From: Alnus glutinosa
Lineage: Eukaryota > Streptophyta > Magnoliopsida > Fagales > Betulaceae
Length of the DNA stretch: 64,000 nucleotides
Direction of reading: 5' to 3'
Assembly: GCF_958979055.1 (NCBI RefSeq)
Contig: NC_084897.1
Coordinates: 25,969,128 to 26,033,127, forward strand
How positions within the stretch are numbered: position 1 is the first letter of the stretch; every line of letters begins with the position of its first letter. The notes beneath the pieces were generated by a model. That model was not told where the DNA came from, searched no databases, and saw only the letters and a list, made by a program, of their open reading frames with translations. Shown piece after piece: positions 1-9,947 of this stretch. A program made the position numbers and the translations under genes.

Positions 1-343
1 CGTGACGTGTTTCAAGTAGCTTTACATGTTTGACACTTAAAATACGTCACGACAAAAAAGCAAAAGTAATGTAAAATTAATATATTTTAAAAGATTAAGA
101 CTTTTTTAAAGAAAAAAAAAAAAGCCAAAACACTAAAAATCGGTTTAAATTATTTTCAAAATCGTTTAAAATAGGCTATAATAGAAACTTAAAGAAGACC
201 CAAAAGGCTCACTACCTAATATGTGGATATCGAATAATAATCGTAATAACTGTGTATATGCAATTAGTTAAAAAACTGCGAATATAAATGTAAATAGACT
301 GCAAATACATCTTAATCGCATGTAAACCCCCATATGTTGTGTT

Positions 344-804
344 AGAGCACTTCCAATGGATTATGTGTTTGCAACTTTAAGATAGAATAGATAACAAAAG
401 TACTAAAAAGAGACTCCATCGGCTTATGTAGTCCAACTCTAGAATAGATTTTTCTTAATTCCATAAATAGTGTAACTTTACAAGTAGAGTTATACTATTC
501 ACTTATTTATTTTTTTTTTTATTCTTTATCTCCACCTTTTCAGCTTTGTTTTTTTCCTTCCACCACTCCACGTTCTGATTTAAGGGAAAGTGTGTAAAGT
601 AATGGAGGTATCAAGCGAGACCCACGTGAAAGAAAAATACTATAATGAAAAAAAATTAATGAAAAATAATAAAAAATTAATATAGAGTTAAGAATAGATA
701 ATCGGATATATAGTGCATTTTAAAACTCATTAGTTAAACTAGATAAAATAGATTTTGATTAGCTATTCTAGATTAAAAAATACATAAGCCATTGGGAGTG
801 TTCT
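344..804. mobile_element. MITE with AGAGCAC-type terminal inverted repeats
   Basis: The left end (AGAGCACTTCCAATGGATTA) matches the reverse complement of the right end (AGAACACTCCCAATGGCTTA) at most positions. The interior is AT-rich and non-coding. Length is about 460 bp. Similar AGAGCA-type termini bound elements at 40717-41594, 41597-42345 and 61870-62278. The transposon superfamily was not determined because no clean target-site duplication was seen. Confidence 0.7.
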
Positions 805-938
805 TACTGTGACTAAATCCGAGTATGGAATTTCATCCTCCGGCAGTCTCATCTACCCTTATTGAAAAATAAAAAAAATAAAAAAATTGTTACTATGCCA
901 GATAAAGTTTAGACAATAGTGATTTTTTTTTTTTTTAA

Positions 939-939
<1 letters not shown>

Positions 940-976
<37 letters not shown>
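940..976. repeat. (AT)n microsatellite
   Basis: An uninterrupted run of about 18 AT units about 200 bases upstream of PAD1. It is likely to vary in length between individuals. Confidence 0.95.
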
Positions 977-979
<3 letters not shown>

Positions 980-1184
980 TGAGAATAAATTAAATCTTCT
1001 TAATTTTTTAATGACTGTACTACCCCCAAAAATTAAAAACTCTATGATAATTGATACGTGTGCATCAGATCACAAAGTAAGAGAGAAAGAGAGAGTCTCA
1101 GTGACTTGTCGCTTAAGAAGAAGGGGAAGAAGAAGAATATAAAAGAGGAGCTAAGAGAGAAAGAGTAGAAGAAGAAGAAAGACG

Positions 1185-3591
1185 ATGGCGAGGTACGACA
1201 GAGCAATAACAGTGTTCTCACCAGATGGGCATCTCTTCCAGGTCGAGTACGCGCTCGAAGCCGTGCGCAAGGGCAACGCTGCCGTCGGCGTCCGCGGCAC
1301 CGACACTATCGTCCTCGGCGTCGAGAAGAAGTCCACCGTCAAACTCCAAGATTCCAGGTCCCTCCCTCTATCTCATTTGCTGTTTCTATTTTGTTAACAT
1401 TGCCAATTGATCCGCGTAGATCAGTGTAGGGTTAGGGTTAGGGATGGGGTTTCCTCTAATTTACTATTTTCATATAATTTAGCATTATAATTTTGGGAAT
1501 TGGATGTATTCCATGAATTTTACTGAATGGTCAGTCCTGAAGTGTTGGTATTATATGGTACTTTTGCTCATTAGATTGTCAGTATTATATGGTATTGGTG
1601 TACCTGAAGGGCCACATGTAGGAACTTGATGAGTTACGTGATGTTTGAAACAAACAAGTTAGGGGTGTGATGTCATATTGGATATATATAATTTCAGTCG
1701 GCAGTCACCAAAACAAAGATAAATATGTCGTTTTTCAAGATCCCAAATGCCCATTTCTTCAAATTGTTGGTTTTTGCAATTGAGAACCATGTTCAAAAAG
1801 ATGGGACTGATTAAGGCCCATCAAGTTTCTGATATATATCTAATCTTGGATATGAATTAAAGAAGATACCGATAGAAATATGTAAGATTTTTATTTTTTT
1901 GGATTGTGGAACCAAATGTATTCGCTATAGCAGTGTTGATGTGAATAGCAGCATTAACCAAGTTTTTCTCAATGACTTTACGAAATAGTGGCCGTGTTTT
2001 ATCTTTTTGTTTGCAATAATTTGCAATCCTGTCTAGGTTCAGCTGTCTTCTGACAAGTCAGCTGCTTCTGTTTTGCAGATCAGTTAGGAAGATTGTAAAC
2101 CTGGATGATCACATTGCACTAGCCTGTGCTGGACTCAAGGCGGATGCTCGTGTCCTAGTCAACAAGGCACGGATTGAATGTCAAAGCCACAGGCTTACAG
2201 TTGAGGACCCAGTGACCGTTGAGTACATTACTCGTTACATTGCTGGTCTACAGCAAAAGTACACACAAAGTGGGGGTGTGAGACCATTTGGCCTTTCAAC
2301 TTTGATTATTGGGTTTGATCCCTATAGCGGTGCACCATCACTCTATCAGACAGATCCTTCTGGGACATTTTCAGCTTGGAAGGCTAATGCAACTGGAAGA
2401 AACTCTAATTCAATACGCGAGTTTCTGGAGAAAAACTACAAAGAAACTTCTGGGCAAGAAACGGTGAAGCTTGCGATCCGTGCATTGCTTGAGGTAAATT
2501 CTTTTGGCTTTTTTCCTGAATTGTCGATTCTTCATTATATGTCTTTCTTGTTGCAGATCATCCCCACTTTATATGTTTTGTGGTGCTAATGGTATCACTT
2601 TTTGGTGTTCATGCAATTTCCAGCTCTTGTAATCATCCAGCATACATTATTATTTGATATTCTGAAAGGTACTGTCCTCTGGGTTCTGCATGTGCTGGAT
2701 CCCAACATTTTGGGAGGACCTTGTGGGCAGTTGGTATTAAATTAAGGATTTTATTTCCCATTGACAGAATAACTCCATTCTATAAGTGTTGAAGGCAGAA
2801 CATGATACATTCATCTGCTTTATAGAACACAGCAAGTTTCCTATACAGTGCTTGACTATTTTCAATTTATTGCCTCCAAGAACTTGATTTACCATAATGT
2901 GTATAATATTGCAAACTTATGTACCTAGGGGATAACTAGGGAAAGGTTAGACATGGCTTAGCTTGTTTTTCTTGGCTATTTGGTTAATCATAGTTTACTG
3001 GTTATAGCCTCTTGGTTCAGGAGTAGAACTCTGAGGGCAATCTATTTTTAACATAGAAGGGGTTTCTTATTTACCTGCAAAATGGAACTGCATTTTTCAT
3101 GTATGTGGGTTTTTCTTTTTTCTGGGGTAAGAGCCATATAGGTGTGTGTGTGTATCAACATATAGGCCTCTCTAGATCTGATGTTCTTTGTAATGCCTGG
3201 ACTAGAAGAATCCATTTTTATCCTTCATTTCATAAATTCAGGTAACTTTTGTATCTCTACTTCTTGTACTTGTAATACATACAGCGCAACAATGATTTAA
3301 GGTTCTCAAAGAGATGTGTGCTTCATCATTGGGCATCTCAAGAACCATCTAAATCTCGTCATATTAGAATGGTTCATTTTGAGTTGTTTGGAACCATAAC
3401 ATTTCAAATTTCTTGTGTTTTACATTTAGGTTGTTGAGAGTGGGGGAAAGAACATAGAGGTTGCTGTGATGACTAAGGAGCATGGTCTGCGGCAACTTGA
3501 GGAAGCTGAAATTGATGCTGTTGTTGCTGAAATTGAAGCGGAGAAAGCAGCTGCTGAGGCTGCGAAGAAGGCCCCTCCAAAGGAAACATGA
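1185..3591 (+). CDS. PAD1: 20S proteasome subunit alpha type-7 (alpha-4)
   Basis: Alpha-ring subunit of the 20S proteasome core, acting in the nucleus and cytosol in ubiquitin-dependent protein breakdown. Three coding exons keep frame: 1185-1357, 2079-2493 and 3430-3591, giving 249 aa, the usual family length. The N-terminus ([20 protein letters not shown]) carries the alpha-subunit signature; the exon 1/2 junction splits the Arg codon of QDSR. The strongly conserved middle includes [20 protein letters not shown] and [17 protein letters not shown]. The C-terminus is an acidic and Lys/Ala-rich helix ending in PPKET, typical of plant PAD1/PAD2. Alpha subunits lack the catalytic N-terminal Thr, so none is expected. 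Introns are GT-AG. The first ATG after a GA-rich leader is used. A TTAGGG-like string lies in intron 1. The family is certain; the PAD1 versus PAD2 copy cannot be told. Confidence 0.97.
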
Positions 3592-4234
3592 TCTCATTTT
3601 TCCTTTTCTTGTTTTTCCCTTTGTTTTTAGTTGATATACTGCACACAATGTTATTTGGAGTTGTATTCGGTACTTTGGAATTGCCGTTGTTATCCATTTG
3701 GATAGTATGGAAGCATTGAGTGACGAGCTTTAGAACAACTAGAGCGTAATTGCTTTATTTAAGAAAATGGACGTCAGATTGATTTTTTTAAAAAAAAATT
3801 ATAAGCAGTGATAGTCTCAAGGCATGAATATTTTGTCTTGGTGATAGGTCATTAGTTTTTTCCGTTTCCTTTTTTTTTTCTTAAAAATAAGTAATAGAAA
3901 AAGAATAATGCTAGAAATCATATTTTTATCTCATTACCATGCCATCATATTAATGTGGTAGATCCAATTAGTTTTTGGATCAGCCTTTGTTAAAGAAAAA
4001 AAAACATTTCAAAGGCTGTTATTGGCTCTATCACTTAAGCAGGGTGAAATAATAGGGCGATAGAAGTGTTGCAATTTAGTTGATGAGACTCACTTTTACT
4101 TGAGAAGCAAGAAGCAAGTATGCTCGTAACATACAATTGTAAGGCAGAAGTGTAAAAAAATAAATTAATAAAAATTGAGACTACAGCAGTGACGGCACAA
4201 TATCGAACCGCCAAATGGAGAGAGAGAAGTAAAG
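3592..4234. other. 3' flank of PAD1
   Basis: AT-rich sequence containing the PAD1 3' UTR and downstream DNA. I see no gene or clear repeat. Confidence 0.5.
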
Positions 4235-4241
4235 AAAAAAA
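4235..4241 (-). terminator. RNA polymerase III terminator of tRNA-Ile
   Basis: On the minus strand a run of seven T lies about 10 bases past the tRNA 3' end, the standard pol III stop signal. Confidence 0.8.
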
Positions 4242-4250
4242 GAATCTTCT

Positions 4251-4324
4251 TGGCCCATGCAGGTCTCGAACCTGCGACCTTCGCGTTATTAGCACGACGC
4301 TCTAACCAACTGAGCTAATAGGCC
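4251..4324 (-). tRNA. tRNA-Ile (anticodon AAU)
   Basis: The minus strand folds as a 74-nt cloverleaf. The acceptor stem GGCCTAT pairs with ATGGGCC (one G-U pair), followed by discriminator A. The D-arm/box A reads TAGCTCAGTTGG and the T-arm/box B reads GGTTCGAGACC. The anticodon loop CTAATAA gives anticodon AAU (A34 is normally edited to inosine), which reads Ile codons. There is no intron and no encoded CCA, as expected for a nuclear tRNA gene. A T7 terminator follows. It lies between PAD1 and the small gene at 4481, on the opposite strand to both. Confidence 0.96.
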
Positions 4325-4480
4325 ATTTGTAGCAGAGTTATGTGTTATATATATTTGATGTCTTAAAAAAGGGCTATCTTTCTCCCCTCTTCGCCACTGT
4401 ACATGAATTGAATTAATAAGAATCATTGAACTTGAAAACACGGTCACCTCCCGGATCAATAGGCAGTGTTGGAATCGTAG

Positions 4481-7111
4481 ATGCAGAGAGTTTCGGACAT
4501 GAAAGAAGATTACGAGGTACTATTATTTGTTATTATTCCTTTGTGGTATTATCTTTGTTCTGTTTCAACTCAACTATCAACTATAGGCCTCCCAAATCCG
4601 AATCTAATCGACAACAATAACTCTCTCAAAATCCAGCCCTAACAAGAAATACCAGACATTTATAATTGGGTGGTGGAATTCTTGGTGAAATTTGGTTTTT
4701 ATTATGATAGAAAAAAACAACGACAACACTTTCTATATACACCTCTTTATGATTACATTTCTTAGCTTTGAAAAATTAATTAGGCCGTGTTTGGCAACAT
4801 GGAATTGAAGCTTTGGATTAAATTGGGTACCTTCTACTTGTGCTTTTGTATGTCTAGAGGGCCTCCAATTCCATCAAATTTTGTACTCGAAGCTCCTGTT
4901 TGGTTCTCAGGGTGAATGAGGGAAATGGAAGGTGATTCCTTATAAAGTCGATTCCTTTAGATGAGGACTTCTGGACATTTAGATTTCCTATCCCTCGTAG
5001 ATTCCACTAAATTCTAATAACTGGTTCAAAGCATATGTGCGTTTTTTTGATAAGTATATGTACGTTTTTGTTCAAGTTACATTTAAGTAAATCCATGTTC
5101 GATATCAGAAATGAATGTGTTCCTCGTATTTAGTGGACACCCTCTGGCAGTATTTGATGTTTCCTTTAATTGCTTTTTGGTTGTTCTTTCAGAAATGATG
5201 ATTGATGAGTAGTGTAACGACTAAGGAAAAACACTAACCACATCTGCTATAACTCTAAAATGACTAGTCAAATTGTAATTGGAGCTCCCTATAATGACTA
5301 AGCTCAATCTCATCTGATAAGGAACTAATGCGAGATTTAGCATCTATGAGTGCCTTAATAATTTACTCACTCTATGTAGACTATTTATCTTCCCAATGTG
5401 GACTGGGGTGTTACAATCCCCTCCTTAAATCCCTGATGAGCAAGCCACAGTATGTGGTGCTTTAGTACCATGTGGTGTTATTAAGTGGCTCTAATACCAT
5501 TTGTAAAGAGCTATTGAAAGTGCTAGCCATAGTTGCACTATTACTCGAAAAGGACTAGTCAAGTTGCAATTAAAACTTCTTAGAATCTCACATAATAAGG
5601 AACCAATGTGAGACTTACCACTAGTGCCTTAATAATCTACCCACTTTATGTGAGTTATTCGTTTTTCCAATATGGGTTTGAGTATTACAACGAGTCTTGT
5701 TACTATATGCACATTCAGACTCTCTTGCCATTTTGTGTGCACCTGGGTACCAATTAGGGGCGTAATGAGGTTTAAGTCATGTACACAACATGTTACCGTC
5801 TATGTGTTCGTAAGCGTGCAAGAGGTATGTACATAGGAACTGTTGTTGGAAAGAAGTGGAACAAAGTTCCCTTTTGTTGCTTGGCCTCTGTGCTTTGGTT
5901 TTGTCTTTCCTCCAAAAAAAAGAGGTAGAAAGAAAAAAGAGTCAGATTTGAAGATCATGCTTGATAGACCTATTCATGGGGTTTTGTATGTATCCATCCA
6001 CATACCACACCCCCCGCGCACGCGCGCTTCTCCATAGCATTTGATGCATGTAGATTGATTTTTGGGTTTTGGGAACCACGCCACATAGGATTGGAGGGAT
6101 AGGAGGGTGATGGGATTTGGGGGGGGGGGGGGGGGGTGTGATTTATAGAATCACTCCATAAGAATACTATGAGGGCATGGTGTATAGTCAGGCTCACGTA
6201 AAAGTGGGGAGCTTTAATCAGTCATCTGCGATTTTAAAAGAAGAAAATGGGACAAATGTATATGTGCTTGTATTGCATATATACATTTATACAAAAAGTG
6301 ATTTTACTCACTCAAGGCAAGTCTATGTGCAAGAGCATTGGTCTATGTTATGTTTCAGTGTTATTCTGTTTGGTTAGTAGAAATCAGAAATGGTAACTTG
6401 TGGAATTTTCATTTGCCATCTTATCAAGCTTGAAAGACTAAGATGGTGGCAAGTTTGAGAAAGGAGTTTTACCTATATAATCTGATAGTTCTGCATCTCA
6501 TGAGCTATTTCATATATTTAACCAGCTATTAATGCTGGGTGGGTTTAATCAGCTGCCCTGAGATTATCAGAATAATTACAGAAATTGCTCTGCTACTTGC
6601 CTTTTTTTTTTCCCTGGCATCCCAATCATGAAAAGTCGAACTAAATTGCAGATTGATGAGAAGAAGCAAGCTGCTGCCGATGTTCTGTTTCAATATTCAA
6701 AATTTGTGATGGCATGTATTGGAAATCAAGTTCGGCCTTGCGACTTGAGGTTGCATTTAATGAAGGTAACTTAGAGATTCTTGTTTAAGGTGCTGGTTTT
6801 TTGGTTTTATTTGTTTCTTACAAAAATATGCTGGGATTACTTTGTGGGTTTCCCTTGTGGAGGGATGATGTGATGAATTATTGTTCATCTGATAGAAAGC
6901 AGAGGCCAGTGGACTTAGAGCCTTGTCTGATTCTTGCCTCATTTTTTCCATGTTAACTTCTTCTTCTTTGCCCCTTAAGGAGATTTCCGGAATGCCAACT
7001 TCTCTAAAGAAAGAATCATCACAGAGAGCAGCTTCTCCCGATGCAATGGGCGAGTCCTCAAGCTCAGGTACAGCTAGACTTGATAAAGCAGACAGTTTCC
7101 GGGTACTATAG
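4481..7111 (+). CDS. Small conserved plant protein of unknown function (93 aa)
   Basis: I do not recognise a named family, though the sequence looks like a widely conserved uncharacterised plant protein. Three coding exons keep frame: 4481-4516, 6652-6765 and 6980-7111 (12 + 38 + 43 codons plus stop). The protein starts MQRVSDMKEDYE. Its middle (DEKKQAAADVLFQYSKFVMA, then CIGNQVRPCDLRLHLMKEIS) could form an amphipathic helix. It ends in a Ser-rich tail with MGESSSSGTARLDKADSFRV. No signal peptide or membrane segment is clear. The tail resembles a phosphorylated or docking segment, which is inference only. All junctions have GT-AG signals, and the last acceptor (TTAAG) has a weak pyrimidine tract. 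Intron 1 is about 2.1 kb and holds a TRIM. The exon model is fairly sure; the function is unknown. Confidence 0.75.
5213..5689 (-). mobile_element. TRIM (miniature LTR retrotransposon), old
   Basis: Two homologous terminal repeats of about 200 bp (5213-5415 and 5502-5689), each starting TGTAA and ending TTACA, flank a non-coding interior of about 86 bp. On the minus strand, next to the right repeat, TGGTATTAGAGCC resembles a primer-binding site for initiator tRNA-Met, so the element points left. The two repeats have clearly diverged, which suggests age. It lies in intron 1 of the 93-aa gene. This is a non-autonomous LTR-type fossil with no coding capacity. Confidence 0.75.
6119..6136. repeat. 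Poly-G run (18 G)
   Basis: Eighteen consecutive G on the plus strand, in intron 1 of the 93-aa gene. Such runs are prone to length change and sequencing error and can form a G-quadruplex. Confidence 0.9.
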
Positions 7112-7858
7112 CTTGAAGCAAAAGCTGCAGAAGTTAGCTATTAAGGCTTTTTGGCAGCCTCGTCTTTAACATCATCGTTTCCGATTGTACTAATTACTTA
7201 TGGGTGCGTAGTGTTCTTGTTCTGTTGGGGGATTTGTATAATATATGTTACATAGCAAAAGTTGATGGTTTATTTTCGTATGTCGATGTGTACGTGGCTT
7301 ATTAGTTTTAAACCCTAATGCGTAGTTATTCCTTTTGTTTTGTAGTCGTGGAATTTATTGTTCATGAATCTAGTATATATACTTTTCTTCAGTTGCATGA
7401 ATATGATACATTTGTCATTTGTGGTTTCTGAATCTAGGACTGGCAGCTTTGTGCAAGACCAACATCTTCACTTAATAACCTAACATTTTTAGTCCTATGA
7501 CAGCCGGCAGCCCTCGCCAGGAGTTAGGATGTCGGCAATGAGCCACACATCTTCTCTAGTCCAGGGTCCCTTGTTGGTGTGAGCTTTACCACAAGAAGGG
7601 GACCTGCTGATGTTGGGTATAAGATTGGGAGTGATTTTACAATTAGCTTCTACTGGTGTAACTCTCAGTGGTAGGTTTTTTTATTTTTTTATTTTATTTT
7701 TTGGTAGATCTCAGTGGTGGGGGTTAGTTTGGTGAATATTGGGAGAGCTAAGCCTTTCTTTTTTTCTTTTTTTCTTTTTTTCTTTTTTCTTTTTTTTTTT
7801 TTCTTTTATAGGGGTGGTGGGGTTGCTTCCATACGACTTTTGAGTAAAAGGATGGGGC

Positions 7859-8041
7859 TGGTGTGTTTGGCAACGGAATTTTAGAAACGTAATATGATTT
7901 TGATTCTTTTGTTTTTTAAAAATAAATTATATTTTATTCAACTTTTTATAAATAAATTATATTTTATTCAAGTTTTCTTTTAAAGTCAAACTTCGAAATT
8001 CGTAATTCTGATTTCAAAAATTTAACACCCAAACGCACGTT
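7859..8041. mobile_element. Small MITE with GTGTGTTTGG-type ends
   Basis: The left end (GTGTGTTTGGCAACGGAATT) and the reverse complement of the right end (GTGCGTTTGGGTGTTAAATT) are related inverted repeats. The interior carries an AAATAAATTATATTTTATTC motif twice. Length is about 180 bp, non-coding. Confidence 0.55.
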
Positions 8042-8090
8042 TCTAAATATGACACAAATGGAATTTATTTTATTGAGGGTGTTTTTCTAA

Positions 8091-8176
8091 CACCCGGTGT
8101 ACACCCTCCCTCTTACATGAGGTGGGGTCTACATGTGATGGGCTCCACCCCATGTGAAGGGGGGTGTGCACCAGGT
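8091..8176. repeat. Imperfect hairpin with ACATGAGGTGGGG core
   Basis: The left arm (8091-8134) pairs imperfectly with the right arm (8137-8176). The same core arrangement recurs in the foldback element at 57737-57868, so the two are probably related. Confidence 0.6.
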
Positions 8177-8230
8177 TTTTTTTTTTGGCATTTTCCTATT
8201 TCATTTTCTATTATTAGGTGAGTGATTATT

Positions 8231-8312
8231 ACACAACTGTAGACACATGGAGTGAGAGTTATGTGGTGAGACCTACTCACATGAGTCTCACCCATGTGTT
8301 TACAGTTGTGCA
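8231..8312. repeat. Hairpin (foldback) repeat
   Basis: ACACAACTGTAGACACATGG at 8231 is matched inversely by CCATGTGTTTACAGTTGTG near 8292-8310. The loop is about 30 bases. It is likely a foldback MITE fragment. Confidence 0.65.
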
Positions 8313-8846
8313 GGGGGCATTTCTCTGATGTTAGGGCCAAACTAAGAGATTAAGATTGTGGAGCTTACCTGCTCTAGGATTTGAGAAAGTTTTTTTAACT
8401 CAATTTATTAAACTGACATGTTCAAAATGCATGTGAAAATCACATGCATTTCTAAAAATATAATTAAAAATTATATGCAATTTAGACACAGTTAAAAGAA
8501 TTTTCGCTAACCCAATTTAGAGAAAACCTTTGTTTCTATATTGAGCAATGTTAACTATAACACGTTATATTCATAAACCAGGAGAATATTCACGTATTTG
8601 CTTTTACATTGACCAGAATCTAGATTTTAAAGTATTTTTCTAGTCTCAAACATACAGTGATCAAATGAAGCTGCAGCTCAAATTGGCCAGGTGTACTAGT
8701 TTTTTTATACATCTATTCTATTCTATTAATACCCGGTAAAGGAAAACAAAAAGAAAAAAGAAAACCTTAAAAAGAGGAAAGAGTAAAAAGTTCTTTTGGT
8801 TGTTTGGCCAAAAAAATAAAAATAAATATAAATGAGGGTTGTTATT

Positions 8847-9330
8847 GGTATTATAACTTTTATTGCAAGTTTTTTATAAACTGATGTGACAATTCAAGTG
8901 GCACTTACCACTTCAGCTACTAAACAATTAAATTTAATAGTGGCTGATGTGACAATGTCGCGTGGACTGTTACGTCAATTTGTAAGTTCGCGTGACAATT
9001 ATCACATCAACCACTACACAATTAAATTTGAAAAAAAAAAAAATGTTTAGGATATTACAACTTTTACTACCTCACAAACTGACGTGGTAGTCCATAATTG
9101 GTGGAATGATTAAGAGTATATGATTGACATATCAGCTACTAATTAGTTATATTTACAAGTCATATTTTCTGCTTAACAATTTCACCAATTATAGATTGAC
9201 ACGTCATTTTATAAGAGAACTTGTAGCACCCCTAGTAGCACGGATTAAATTTGATTGTGACAACGTGACAGTGCCACTTGAATTATCACGTCAGTTTGTA
9301 AGAAAATTGTACTATAAAAGCTATAATACC
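8847..9330. mobile_element. TIR element (MITE), about 484 bp
   Basis: The first 60 or so bases (starting GGTATTATAACTTTTATTGC) are an inverted copy of the last 60 (reverse complement starts GGTATTATAGCTTTTATAGT). Both arms go on to ACTGATGTGACAATTCAAGT-like sequence. The interior repeats TGACGTGG/CACGTCA-like words in both orientations. It is non-coding. A decayed relative may lie near 45925-46110. Confidence 0.75.
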
Positions 9331-9857
9331 TTAAATATTTTCCCAAAAAAAAAATTATTAATAGCTTTTTAAAATTTTTAGTCCCCAAATACATCACCAC
9401 ATACCCAATTATTGCCAAAAAAAAAATTACCAACTCATGCTATCTCGTCTTTGTATTTTAAGTGGAAAAAAAAAATCATTTTATCATCAAAATTTTATTT
9501 TATTATATTTAAGCATGTACATAATATCACATAATTTACCATGTGGCATAATGTATTGAATCTGCAAAATAACATATTAACTATGAAATGGCTGATATAT
9601 AATTATATATATCCAATGGGAGAGGATCTTATTCCATCTCAGGGATATTACTGACTATAACATCAATTCTATGTGATATATGCAGAAATATAGAAAAATT
9701 GGGTAAATATGGAATTACACTAAACATTAGGGATACCGGTGCCAGATACGCAACGGCTAGTTAGTAGAACGTTAGGCAACGGTCAAAAAATTTCGAAATT
9801 TATTCTCATAATACGCCCTAAATCTCATGGTTGCCTCACTCTCTGTGTGACCTTCGC

Positions 9858-9858
<1 letters not shown>

Positions 9859-9901
<43 letters not shown>
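9859..9901. repeat. (CT)n microsatellite in the 5' leader
   Basis: About 20 CT units end 46 bases before the start codon of the POLLENLESS3-like gene. Pyrimidine-rich 5' leaders of this kind are common in plants. Confidence 0.9.
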
Positions 9902-9906
<5 letters not shown>

Positions 9907-9947
9907 TCTCTTTCTTTTCTCTCACTCACTTCAACTGAAAACCTAAG

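Larger units (their letters stand above)
1..1184. other. AT-rich upstream region of the proteasome gene
   Basis: No gene is seen here. The stretch holds a MITE (344-804), an AT microsatellite (940-976) and a GA-rich tract just before the PAD1 start. A TATAAAA string lies at 1138-1144, only about 40 bases before the ATG, so its role as a TATA box is uncertain. A CACGTG (G-box core) lies near 624, inside the MITE. Confidence 0.5.
7112..9858. other. Repeat-rich intergenic region
   Basis: No gene is seen. Besides the 3' flank of the 93-aa gene it holds a pyrimidine tract (about 7754-7807), a MITE (7859-8041), two hairpins (8091-8176 and 8231-8312) and a longer TIR element (8847-9330). The short open frames here are AT-rich noise. 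Confidence 0.6.
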
